Origin: Synanceia verrucosa
Taxonomy: Eukaryota > Chordata > Actinopteri > Perciformes > Synanceiidae
Length of the DNA stretch: 64,000 nt
NCBI GenBank assembly: GCA_029721515.1
Contig: CM056550.1
Span: forward strand, 16,181,119 to 16,245,118
Direction of reading: 5' to 3'
In this document: piece by piece, positions 1-11,295 of the stretch
Layout of the letters: each line of letters opens with the position of its first letter
Numbering within the stretch: position 1 is the first letter of the stretch
The notes under the pieces: model-generated
Seen by the model: only the letters and a program-made list of their open reading frames with translations
Database searches by the model: none
What the model was told of the DNA's origin: nothing
Made by a program: the position numbers and the translations under genes

Positions 1-2651
1 TGGACCGGTTCACCTCGGTTTGGGCTTCCATCGCCCCCTTTAACCTTTCCTCCCTTCAGTTTCTGCTTCAAGTCTAATCTTCTTCAAATCTTCAACCTCA
101 CTAGCAAAGTGCTCGTTATATAGCCGGCGGGTTTTGATGACCACAGAACTTTGTTTTCCAAAGAAACTGAAATTCAGGAAAATGTGTGTAAACTATGTAG
201 AATTCTAGTTTCCAATGTGACTGAATAAATATCAATGCTGGAGGAAATACTGAGATATTGTATTTAAGAAACGGAAAAGAAAACATATTCTGTAGCACAC
301 ATTATCACATTTCTTTGTTGGCAATCGTAGGAATCTAGTTATTTCTTTATAGCGCTTTGGGCCCAGTTCTGATCTCAGGCTGTTTCAGACCATTGTTTGT
401 TGTTTTAAAGAATTTCTTCAGGTACTAGTTTGTGGGATAACCAGTGTGAAACCAGTGGGTAATTTACCCAGGAAACAACTTATTTAGGAACAGGTAACTA
501 AACCACTGAGGTTTAGGAATGGAGAAATGGCGTAACGTATCTACAGAGGTTACTTTTTGTTGGTAAATCTTCTAGTCTAGTTGCAGTTTTGTTTCATGTG
601 ACCAGTCCAAAAATGAAATGACATGAAATAAAATTCAGTTTTCAATCACATAAAAGAAAAAAAAAAAACATTAAATGATCATAATGGAAAAGTTTGAAAC
701 AGAAATTATTTCACAAGGAATGGTGCTGATATTAACACCACCCTGTAAATATTAGCTTAGCTTAGCATAATGACTGAACGCAGAGAGAGCAGCTGGCCTA
801 ATTCATGTTGAGATGAACCAAAGTCCATGGCAATATTTGTCTTTATCATTAATCCTCTGGGGATCGTGCATATCTGTAGTTGAGGTATTTGGTTCTGAGT
901 CGACATCATTATTTGATTATTGATCATGTTAAATAGCTGCTTTTCTGAGGTTGTTGCTGTTTTAGTGAAGATAAAAATACATGTTTTATTAATTCGAGAC
1001 GTGCAGATCAAACGCCCCAAATTTTTGTCTGCAGCAGCAAAATAATTCAGTTTGATCTTCTGGAGTAAAATGAGTTGAAATGTGTTTCTTATGGACTCTT
1101 TCTGTCCTTTTGTTTCTCCTTTTTCATCCTCTGTCCTCCTTTTCGCCTCCTTCCATACAACTTCCCATCAATAGTGCTGAGATTGATGCAGTGCAGGACA
1201 AAGCAGCGAGCAGCTTTCCTCCGTCAATAGCTCGGTGATTTTAGCTCTTTAGCTTTAATGCTGCTGCTCAGCTTGTTTGGGCCATAAAAGCCATTTGAAA
1301 AAGCCCATTCACACTCACCGGCATGTCATTCCTCACTGATCGCCCTCCAGACAAAATACTAGGAGTCTTTCTTTTTTTATTTTACTGCATTCAATAAAAT
1401 ACTTTTAGAAATCGGCCTCGTTTCAGCTTCCCGCCTCCTCTCTGGCGTTTGCAGCCAGGCGTCTCCCCACCGCTCTGAATGTTAACCTGCTGAACTGGAT
1501 TAGACCTGGTGAAGAGGGGGCAGGAGAGGACAAGTTCAGCCTGCAGGGCTGCTTAAATATTAATGTGACAACAACAACATTTTCTTTCTCAGTGTGTTTT
1601 ACCTGCAGAATTAAACAACGGTGAAATTTGATTATTTAGCTTTAGTCAAAAAAGAAAAAGACATTCCATCTCTTTCTTTTTCTTGAATAATTTTTCGGAA
1701 GCGTGATGTTTTTTAGGGCTGCAGCTGAAGGCCTTTACACACCAGCAGCACGATGAAAGAAGTGTGAATATTCTAAGGTGTTGGAACATTCCTCACAGAT
1801 TTTGCTCCATATTAGCATGATAGCATCACTCGGCTGCTGCTCACTGCAGCTAGTTGTCTTGACCACGTCGACATGACTGGATGCTTCGAGCTGCTGCCAT
1901 GTGACTAATCAGCTGTTTGTGTTAACAAGCAATTGAAGGTGGTACCTAGTAAAGTCTATATGTGTGAATGCATCAACAGGTATGTTGCATGAAGGGGTAA
2001 CTATGGTAAACATCTCATAGCTCCAGGCTTTAAGTGATTTTCTGCTTCTCCAGTTTTGTTTTTTTTCTGACCTCAGGTCAGTTTAAAGCTTCTTTTCTGG
2101 GTCATTTTTACGCTGTGCAAACTGTTTATCATCACAAGCAATTCTTCACTGTCAGTTCAAGGCCTGAAAGGAAATATTTCATCAAACCGCTGTCGATGAG
2201 CCGTGACTTAAACTCTGCTGAGATGATGTAAACACAGCGACACAGCGAGCAGCCGGAGCTGTGATGTCTGAGCACCAACACCAGTTTTTATACGAAATAT
2301 TGATTTATTCTGAAAAGAATAAAGGCATGATAGGAGAGCAGCTATCCACTTGTTTTGCCACCCACCTGTTGGCAATTATTCTTTAAGCCTTAATATGATT
2401 TTAAGTGGGGAAGCTGTCACATTATGATCTTTAGTTTTTTCATACCAAGCTTTAAAAAAACAATAAAAAAGTCAGGCCTTTTAACGATGATTGATCAGCT
2501 GATAGTCAGTAAAAATAAAAATGCTTCATTATGAACATTTATCAGCTGGAACAGTGACTAAACTAAATAAAGAGACATTAAACTCACCACAACACCTTGA
2601 AACATTGAAACAAATTTCTTTTGCATTCATCCACCGTTCAGTGACTCAGAG
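1..2651. other. non-coding sequence, nothing recognised
   Basis: No supportable exon, RNA gene or named repeat was found on either strand. Short open frames here have no recognisable protein content. An A-run occurs at about 656-668. Confidence 0.6.
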
Positions 2652-2770
2652 CAAAACTGAAAGGGAACAATATAAAAAAAGAAAATACTCATGAATCAGT
2701 TCAAAACTGAAAGGGAACAATATAAAAAAAGAAAATACTCATGAATCAGTTCAAAACTGAAAGGGAACAA
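2652..2770. repeat. 50-bp tandem repeat, about 2.4 copies
   Basis: A unit beginning CAAAACTGAAAGGGAACAAT recurs at 2652, 2702 and 2752. The first two copies are essentially identical and the third is partial, diverging after AACAA. The exact identity suggests a recent local duplication. Confidence 0.95.
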
Positions 2771-2830
2771 ATAATTAAAGAAACTCCACTCGCTGGTTGA
2801 TCAGACAGTAAACCAGTTACCAGTCCATCC

Positions 2831-3173
2831 ACTCCTCCTCCTCCTCTCTACCTCCTCTTTTTCTCTCCTGCCTCCTCTCCTCTTCTCCTCCTTCTCTCCC
2901 ACCTCACCTCTTCCTCTGCTCTCCTCCTCACATCCTCCTCCTCTTTCTCTTTTCTCCTCCTTTCCTCCTCTTCCTCCTCTCCTCTTCTCCTCCTCCTGTC
3001 CTCCTCCTCTTCTCCTCCTTTCCTCCTCTTCCTCCTCTCCTTCTCTTTCTCCCTCTCCTCTCCCCTTCTCCTCCCCCTTTCCTCCTCCTCGCCTCCTCTT
3101 CTCCTCCTACTCTCCCCTCCTCCTCCTTCTCTCCCTCTTCTTTCCTCTCCTCCTCCTCCTCTCCTCCTCCTCA
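2831..3173. repeat. polypyrimidine tract (CTC/CTT-rich)
   Basis: About 340 bases of nearly pure C and T on the plus strand, made of irregular TCCTCC and TTCTCC units. The minus strand gives a long Arg/Glu/Gly-only open frame, which is a composition artefact and not a gene. Such mirror-rich tracts can form triplex (H-) DNA. Confidence 0.9.
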
Positions 3174-4525
3174 TTCAGCTCATCAGTCACTTGACTTGAG
3201 GTCCTCCAGCTTTCCATCCAAACCTCCTCCCTCCCTCCAGCCGGCCGCTGAGCCTCCTAACCAGCTGGCTAATTAGAGAGTATCCCAGCACCACCCATCC
3301 AGGCAGTCCTCCAGCCGTCCTGCAGGCAGCAGCTAATCAGCCGCCTCAGCCAGCCCGTTAATGGAAAGCAGCGTTGTCCCTGTCGATACGACAGCTCCGC
3401 TTCCCCCCGAGGCCTGAATTATGGGCTGTTGGAGGTTAACAAGAAACAACGGAGCAAACATGGCCTCCTCTCTGCTGCACCGCCTCCCTTCCACCTCCTC
3501 ACTTCATTACCTGCCTAGTCTTCCTTACTCCATCTCTTCCACTGCCTCTGTCTCTAATTTATGAACACTCTCCCTCTGTTCTCTCCTCTCTCTGATAAAA
3601 CATGGCCCCTGGCTTCTTCTCCATGTTCCAGGTGAAATAAATTGACTCTGTCGCCGCCCTCCAATCCTTCGCCGATCCCTCGAACCTCAGCCACTTTATC
3701 ATCCCATCCACAGGTGAAAACTAACAAAGCACTTTCACCCTGAGAGCTGTGTGTAGTATTAGCCGACGGTTAGACGGAGACGCCAAATATTCGCTGTGAG
3801 GTCACAGGTTCGCTTGTTGCAACATAAACTTTAAATCCCGCCAGCTTTAGCTAAACGCAGAGCGCTGTTTTATGGTGGATTTATTTCCCTGTGTGAGTGC
3901 TTTTTTCATGCACTTCTTTCAGGAATACGGTAATCAGTTGATTTCTGTAATAATCTGGCTTCATTTCAGAGATGAAAACCTTTATTTAGGAGAGTTCTAT
4001 CTTGAAAATCTGAGCTATTGTCTTCTCTTCTTGTTTTTCTCGAGTTCTTTTAAACATCAAGTTGTTTTCAGTGACGTAATTTAATTTTGAATTATCTCAG
4101 AGGAGGTTTCCTTTTTTCATGGCTGTTGTTTCATCATATCTTGTCATTGTTGCTGCAGCCAATAAAACCTGATTAGCTTATTAAAAAAAGAGCTATTATG
4201 GAGTTGAACTCAACACCTGCAGCTCCAGTGAGGCTCAGATCACATTCATGTTGTTTCATTCTAGGAAATTAAAGCCGTTTATATTGTTGTTAAAACGTGA
4301 CTGAGAGGAGGTGTGGGGTTTGTCAGGGCGGATGGATCCTCAGGTGAGGAACAACAGCGTCAGTGTCACTGCTGGTTGGAGTCTATCCATCACATGACGA
4401 ATGGTTCATGGTTTGGTTGTGGAAACGGTTCACCAGGATGACAGAAGGATAGATGAGACGGCGAGAAATGAAAAGAAATTTTAGTGACTGTCGGGGCTCG
4501 ATGAGCGCTCATCAGTCTTATCAAA
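3174..4525. other. non-coding sequence
   Basis: The part at about 3200-3480 is more GC-rich than its surroundings and has several TAAT-type cores (CTAATTAG, CTAATCAG, CCGTTAATGG). This composition is compatible with a conserved enhancer but proves nothing. No exon recognised. Confidence 0.4.
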
Positions 4526-4551
4526 ACACACACACACACACACACACACAC
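4526..4551. repeat. (CA)n microsatellite
   Basis: Uninterrupted CA dinucleotides, about 13 copies. Confidence 0.98.
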
Positions 4552-5920
4552 CTGCCTGATGAGACGCAGTAATGACATTGTGAGCTCACATTCACACACT
4601 GAATATTAGTTTATGCTGACTGACAGCAGAGCATCCATCCCATAATCCAAACAGAGGAATTTAATATATAGATGAAACATGATCTATACTATTTTCAGAG
4701 AAACCACTCTGATTGGCTGTTTGGTTTAAGCCATATATAGTGCAAGAGGAGAAACAGGAAGTGAGGAAAGAAAGCGAACGACTCTTAATTTCAGTTTGTT
4801 TCCACCGTCCTCTGCAGGTCACCACCTGATTGGCTGATGAAATTCAAGTGTAGTTTGGGAATAAATTAGTATAAAATGCATAAATTAATAGTTAATAATA
4901 GTTCAGTTTAGATAGTAGCCACTGGGATTTGTTTCGTATCTGTCTGACTGTCTGCAGAGGATCAATCCACTGATGTAATAAGAAAAAAACATTCAGAGCA
5001 CTGAATTATTCTGTCTTCACTTAACTGAGTGTCCAGTCGTCCGTTAAAGACGACTCAGTCCAGTGATGATACAGGAAGTGAGGCGATCCATCGGATGAAG
5101 GATGACATGCTGCTCGGTTAGTTCATGGACAGATCTGGATCATGGACAGATGTTTTGGTCCTGTTTTGGTGTGTGAGTCATGTGCTGAGTCATGTGCTGA
5201 GCGTTCGGCAGCTGAATCCACAGAGGGCTGGTCAGGTGTGGTCCTCACCTGTGCTCAGCTGCTCACTCCCATTTCTCCTTTTTGCATTTTGAAGCACTAC
5301 TTAGAACCTTCTTAAGATCCAACAGTGCAACATGTCAATTCTTATTTATATTCTTATTATCATTCCCCAACAGTTAAAAACTATAATCCATAGTAATATG
5401 AAAACACAGACAAGCATCACATCTTCACGTGTGGGAAGCTGAAAGCAGATAATGATCAACAGTTTAACTTGAAGATACCTCAAATAATGACTTTATCATC
5501 AACATATTCTGTTGATCTGCAGGAAATTAATGCTCAAGATAACATATTAGTCATGTGTTTTTATTAAGTGAACATTCCCTGGCTTCTCTGTTGGATTACA
5601 AACTCAGTATATTTGTGTTTTGGCTGGTTGGTTGGTAAATAAAATCTTCTTTTGATCCACTGTTTCCTGACTTTTTAGAGACTAAGAGTAACGACGTAAT
5701 GGAAATACTACTGCTGCTGCTACGTACTGCATGACCAAATACTTCCTTGTACTTGTGTCTCTTGGTCTTTACTGTATTTATTATATGTGTGAATATAGTT
5801 CAGTACTTTTTCAATATCCTATTTCACCCTCTTTTTTATCACAATATTACAGTTTGAGTTTAGTTTACTTATTTTCTGAATCTATCTTACTCTTATTATG
5901 AGCCTCTTACACTGCATGCA
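4552..5920. other. non-coding sequence, nothing recognised
   Basis: AT-rich unique-looking sequence without supportable exons. Confidence 0.5.
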
Positions 5921-5953
5921 CACTACCAGTCAAAAGTGTGGACACACCTAACT
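5921..5953 (+). mobile_element. Tc1-like transposon end (solo remnant)
   Basis: ACTACCAGTCAAAAGTGTGG followed by ACACACCTA closely resembles the terminal inverted repeat of common fish Tc1/mariner-type elements (CTACCAGTCAAAAGTTTGGACACACC, recalled from general knowledge). No matching inverted end or transposase was seen nearby, so this is a relic end. Confidence 0.55.
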
Positions 5954-6254
5954 CCACCAGAGAACCAGTAAACCATTGTAATAATCATTGTCATTATTTT
6001 AATGAAGCACGTTGCACACAGGATTAGATGAACCAGAAAAACCTCATATTAATCGGAAATTATCCGTCTGTGTCTGCAGGCTATTATCAAGGGATAATCA
6101 TCTAATGTTAGGGCTGCAATTACTAATTACTTTCACTGTGGATTAATATTTTATTGACTCATTGATCAGTTATTTGATTTAATCTGCGGCTCATTGTTTC
6201 CGTCCATTGTTTACCCTAAAGAAACCAGGAAATATTCACTTTTAATAAGCTGAG

Positions 6255-6400
6255 AACAGAGAACAGAACTAGAACAGAACTTTGTCATTGTCGTCAAGCA
6301 ATGAAATGCAGTTTAGCAGCATGACACAAACGTGACCTAGACAGTAAGTATGGTATGGCTTATAAAAATAGAATACAATAGAATAAAAACAGTAAAGATA
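6255..6400. mobile_element. teleost non-LTR retrotransposon 3'-tail-like repeat
   Basis: AGAACAGAACTTTGTCATTG followed by an AATGAAATGCAGTTTAGCAG-like stretch and then short AATAGAATA-type repeats. This matches the general look of 3' tails of LINE-type repeats dispersed in fish genomes. I cannot name the family. Divergence suggests an old copy. Confidence 0.45.
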
Positions 6401-7289
6401 GCATTAATTATTATAAAATGAAAATAAATAAAAGTTAAGGGAATTTAATTCCCTTAAACAAATTAGCTGAGTATATAAAAATAGATGCTGATTAATTTAA
6501 TTGTTGACAACTAATTGACTTTAAAAAAAACCTAAAAATAGGACCCCACATCACAGATGAATTTCATTTCTTGCCTTATTAAAAATTTAACATAAAATAT
6601 TCCTGTGATCAGTTAGAGATCATAGTTAATAAAAATAAAATAAAGGACTAATTTGAAGGTGTTAATGAGGAGATGGATGTCAGTTTGTGTTGTGGATTAT
6701 TGGCACTCCTCCTCCTTTAATCTTCTCCTCAACATGTACCGCTCTCCTCCGGGCTTCCTTTCACCTCCTCACCTCCTCATCTCCCTCCTCCATCAGCGGA
6801 GGTGTAATTAACGCTCCTGCAGAGCAAACAAAGCTAATCCCTGTTTATCCTCTGCTGTTTATTAACGGCAGAGCGACGCTGGCCTCTCTTCTTTCTATTG
6901 ATATCTCATTACTCGACTCCATCAAACAGCAGCAGGAGATTACAAAGTGTGAGCTCTAAGGGCTTTAGTTTAAGTGCAATTAGGAGTTCAGCGCTTTGTA
7001 AAGTGCTCTTTTCAGACGATCTTATTGTTATATTTTGTTCCTCTTAAAGCTGTGAGTTTATGTTGATGGAGAAAGACAGGAAGGAGCTGCTGTTACATCT
7101 GAAGAGTCAAAAAGATCTTTAATGCAGCCTGCAGGAGGCAGAAGGTTTGGATCCTCACTGCAGCTTCAGAAGACTTGTTTCTTTAATCACAATTAATCAT
7201 TTGATTAATCCATTTTTTGAATTTAACAGCAGTTTTTATGATCATATTAACGGATTAAGGGCCAGTCCTTTTATTCAACTCAGAGTATG
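6401..7289. other. non-coding sequence, nothing recognised
   Basis: No supportable gene. A CTCC-rich patch near 6700-6790 gives a Ser/Pro-rich open frame that looks compositional. Confidence 0.5.
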
Positions 7290-7698
7290 TTGTTCCAGTG
7301 TTTTTGTCCATTTTGAGTCATATTTCTAGACCCACAGAATATTTAGTACTATGTCTCTGAAAACAGTGAATATCTCAAATGAAAGAAGAGACTCTCTATT
7401 TCATCATGAAAAAAATGTTTGTTTTTACCTTGTTCCATTCTTGTTTTATCAGAGGTAGAGTAGAGGACACTTTCACCAAAATCACCACTTTTTCTCCACA
7501 TTCTGTTTGTTTTGCTCTCTAATCTCGATCGTCTCCACTTCCTGTTTTGATCTCTGTGGTGTATACCGTCTCTTTATGCTCTGACTACATCTCCCAGAAG
7601 CCCCAGTATTACTCACAGGCTGTGTGAGAGCGCCCCCTTGTGCCAGCCACAAAATAAACATTTTGACATAAATACATCTATGGCACTCAAAGAGTTAA
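7290..7698 (+). mobile_element. MITE copy 1 (TTAA-ended family, 5' end degraded)
   Basis: About 400 bp that is nearly identical to 27100-27465 and 41611-42070. It starts within the shared TTTTTGTCCATTTTGAGTCA segment and ends in GGCACTCAAAGAGTTAA, the right terminal inverted repeat seen in the complete copy 3. The left inverted repeat is not clearly preserved; a weak TTCAACTCAGAGT lies at about 7274-7286. No open frame encodes a transposase, so it is non-autonomous. Confidence 0.9.
7584..7601 (+). promoter_or_regulatory. ZNF143/THAP11 (SBS)-like motif inside MITE copy 1
   Basis: ACTACATCTCCCAGAAGC resembles the bipartite ACTACAA-TTCCCAG-type site bound by ZNF143 and THAP11. The same site is present in all three MITE copies. 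Motif recognition only. Confidence 0.45.
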
Positions 7699-9940
7699 CA
7701 GTTCAAATCAGTCTTTACTGATGTGTCTTGGTCGTGAATCAAATTAATACAGAGAAAGTTTCTTAATGAACTTTTAGATTAAGATCAATGCGTCATTAGC
7801 ATCTGTCTAGCTCCACTAGCATTAGCTTAGCTCGTAGCTGCTGGATACTTCCCTGATGCAGCAGGAAACAGGAAGCTGCTGGTAAGGGTGCGCAGAAGAG
7901 AAAATGCTTTATTAAATTCTACATTTCTGTTTATATCAAACGATTAAAAACCATCTTTCAGCCAGTAAAACGATAGAAATAGATTTAACTTTTTAGGCGT
8001 TAAAATATTTGACCTGGTTACCGCAGCAACCCTTTGACCATGGTGCAGTTGGAAAACCATTTGCATCTTTTTTTCTTAATGTTTTTTTTTTTATTCCAGA
8101 CACCAAAGTGTTTTCCTTTCGTTGTTTTTTTAATCCTCTCTTTGCTAGCCTGTTTTCGATTTGTCGTTCTGGTCTGATGAAGCTCATCACTTCTTCTGCT
8201 GCTGCTGAGGCCTAATTTCCCAACGGGCATCACTCAGGTTTGGTCTGGTCTCATCTGAGGACTGATGATCAAGATCGTCCACCGTTCACTAATTATCTGT
8301 GGGCCCAGATTTGTGATCCCAGCAGGATTCAAACCGACCACTCACATACATTTCATCAACATCCTGAAAGCTCTCATAAATGGTGCTGAACTTTTCTGCA
8401 GCCACTTAAAAAAAGTGGATCTCTATTTTAGCTTGATTTAAAATGATTGAAAACATAATTGTGTTAAATTTTAATTTTAGTCCTGTGTCGACTCTCTGCT
8501 GGTGTCTTAAAACGTCTTCGGAGCTTTTTGGGATGTTTGGAGCCTGGTTTTAGCTGCTTGTGAGAGTTTCTGAAGGCTAAATGAATTGAGTTTCAGCGTC
8601 GAGCTGCACACATGATGTGGGATCATTTTCACTTCTTATAATTCAGACTCGTCTCCTGTGGTTACTTGATTATTAGAGTGGAGTTCATTAGGAGACCATC
8701 CACTCCTCTTTGTTTCTGACTCTTGAAGCTTCTCACATCCTTTGACTGCTCTTTATATTAATTACCTGTCAGGGTTAAACTGGTCTCACCTGGACCACTG
8801 ACACCATCCAGACCCAGTAAACAGGATTATTTACTGCTGGTTCTGCTCTGTATCAGTGCTGCTGTGTTAAATCAGCCTCTTTATGGGAGGAAAACACTGT
8901 GAAGCAATTATCCTGAATAAACCAGACTGGCCGTGTAATAATTACTGCACATCCCAGGACATGAGACAGAGCAGCCATCCAGGTCCGGAGCAAATGAACT
9001 GGGAGATCTGAGCAGCTGAGCTGAATTTCAATCGTGTAATTTCCCACGACATTAAGGACCCAAACACACCGCTGACAGCGAGGAGTGGCCGGTGGCGATT
9101 AAATGTTATCTGTGGTAGTGTTTCCTGTCTGTGGACATGGTGACCCCCAGACCCTTCTCCATTTTCAGTCCAACTGTCTCATCAGAGGCTGATTAACACC
9201 TGAGGTGACAGGTGAATGAAACAGGAAGTAGATTCAGCACCTGCTGTGTACCTAGTGTGGCGTCTCTTCATGTCAGTCAGTCATCCACAGAATGATAGGT
9301 AATAGGTAAATTATTCTGAATATCTGAAATATCTAATTATACATTAAAATGAAAAGGATCAGCTTTTGGTATTCCTACAGTACTACAGTCGTATTGATAA
9401 TGAAGCGGGTTTCAGATTAGAGCTGTGGACTCTCTTTTATTTTGAAGACAGGATGTTGTTGCAGCTCTTTGGACTACTAGGGGTTTGGCGTTGCTATGGT
9501 AACGCCTGTGAACATCCCACATAAAGCATCACTCTTGACCCTGGAAACTGGTTTAGTCTCTTTTTTTATTCCTCCATGTTTTATTATTTCCTGCCCGTTT
9601 CTGTCGTCTTCTCAACATTTTCAAGTTTCCTGTTTGAATTTCACCAATTTTTCAAAACAGTTATTCTTCCTATGGCAGAGCGTCTTCTCAGTGATTCACC
9701 TGCAGGCTTAATTACTGAACATATTGATGAATGAAAGTTCAAATGGTCTGAATGGAGGTTAAAGATTAAAATCAGGTAAATAAATGTCCATGAACATGAA
9801 ACGGTTCAGAAATTTAATAACTGTTAGTTTTCCACTGAAGAGCAGCAGAACAGAAAAGAAGGTTTCCTGAAGGACAGTTTAGGACGGACTGTTCCTGTGA
9901 GACTTTTCAAAATAAACCTCCATTTTCATTCAGACGGGAC
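7699..9940. other. non-coding sequence, nothing recognised
   Basis: No supportable exon or named repeat. An octamer-type ATTTGCAT occurs at about 8059-8066, common by chance. Confidence 0.5.
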
Positions 9941-11295
9941 ATGAACTCTTCCTCAGACTGAACTCTTCCTCAGACTAAACTGTTCCTCGGACTGAACTCT
10001 TCCTCGGACTGAACTCTTCCTCAGAGTGAACTCTTCCTCAGACTGAACTCTTCCTCGGTCTGAACTCTTCCTCAGACTGAACTCTTCCTCGGACTGAACT
10101 CTTCTTTGGACTGAACTCTTCCTCAGAGTGAACTCTTCCTCGGACTGAACTCTTCTTCAGACTGAACTCTTCCTCGGTCTGAACTCTTCTTCGGACTGAA
10201 CTCTTCCTCAGAGTGAACTCTTCCTCAGACTGAACTCTTCCTCGGTCTGAACTCTTCTTCGGTCTGAACTCTTCCTCAGACTGAACTCTTCCTCAGACTG
10301 AACTCTTCCTCAGAGTGAACTCTTCCTCAGACTGAACTCTTCTTCGGTCTGAACTCTTCTTCGGTCTGAACTCTTCCTCAGACTGAACTCTTCCTCAGAC
10401 TGAACTCTTCTTCAGAGTGAACTCTTCTTCGGTCTGAACTCTTCCTCAGACTGAACTCTTCCTCAGACTGAACTCTTCCTCAGACTGAACTCTTCCTCAG
10501 AGTGAACTCTTCCTCGGACTGAACTCTTCTTCAGACTGAACTCTTCCTCGGTCTGAACTCTTCTTCGGACTGAACTCTTCCTCAGAGTGAACTCTTCCTC
10601 AGACTGAACTCTTCCTCGGTCTGAACTCTTCTTCGGTCTGAACTCTTCCTCAGACTGAACTCTTCCTCAGACTGAACTCTTCCTCAGAGTGAACTCTTCC
10701 TCAGACTGAACTCTTCTTCGGTCTGAACTCTTCTTCGGTCTGAACTCTTCCTCAGACTGAACTCTTCCTCAGACTGAACTCTTCCTCAGACTGAACTCTT
10801 CTTCAGACTGAACTCTTCTTCAGAGTGAACTCTTCTTCGGTCTGAACTCTTCTTCGGTCTGAACTCTTCCTCAGACTGAACTCTTCCTCAGACTGAACTC
10901 TTCCTCAGACTGAACTCTTCTTCAGAGTGAACTCTTCTTCGGTCTGAACTCTTCTTCGGTCTGAACTCTTCCTCAGACTGAACTCTTTCTCAAACTGAAC
11001 TCTTCTTCAGAGTGAACTCTTCTTCAGTCTGAACTCTTCTTCAGTCTGAACTCTTCCTCAGACTGAACTCTTCCTCAGAGTGAACTCTTCTTCAGTCTGA
11101 ACTCTTCCTCAGACTGAACTCTTCCTCAGAGTGAACTCTTCCTCAGACTGAACTCTTCTTCGGTCTGAACTCTTCCTCAGACTGAACTCTTCCTCAAACT
11201 GAACTCTTCTTCAGAGTGAACTCTTCTTCAGTCTGAACTCTTCTTCAGTCTGAACTCTTCCTCAGACTGAACTCTTCCTCGCACTGAACTCTTCA
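9941..11295. repeat. 17-bp minisatellite with higher-order period
   Basis: About 80 tandem copies of a 17-bp unit, consensus CTGAACTCTTCCTCAGA. Variants occur at fixed positions (CAG/CGG, ACT/TCT/AGT, CCT/CTT). Because 17 is not a multiple of three and the unit contains TGA, all forward frames are blocked. The order of variants repeats over about 270 bases with an offset of 374 bp (22 units) between 10141 and 10515, showing block duplication. Confidence 0.97.

Noticed and set aside
2848..3174. Arg/Glu/Gly-only minus-strand frame
   Set aside because: Direct product of a polypyrimidine tract; low complexity with no flanking exon signals.
8009..8233. Overlapping open frames on both strands with Lys/Phe-rich content
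   Set aside because: Driven by T-runs and A-runs; no recognisable protein or splice signals.
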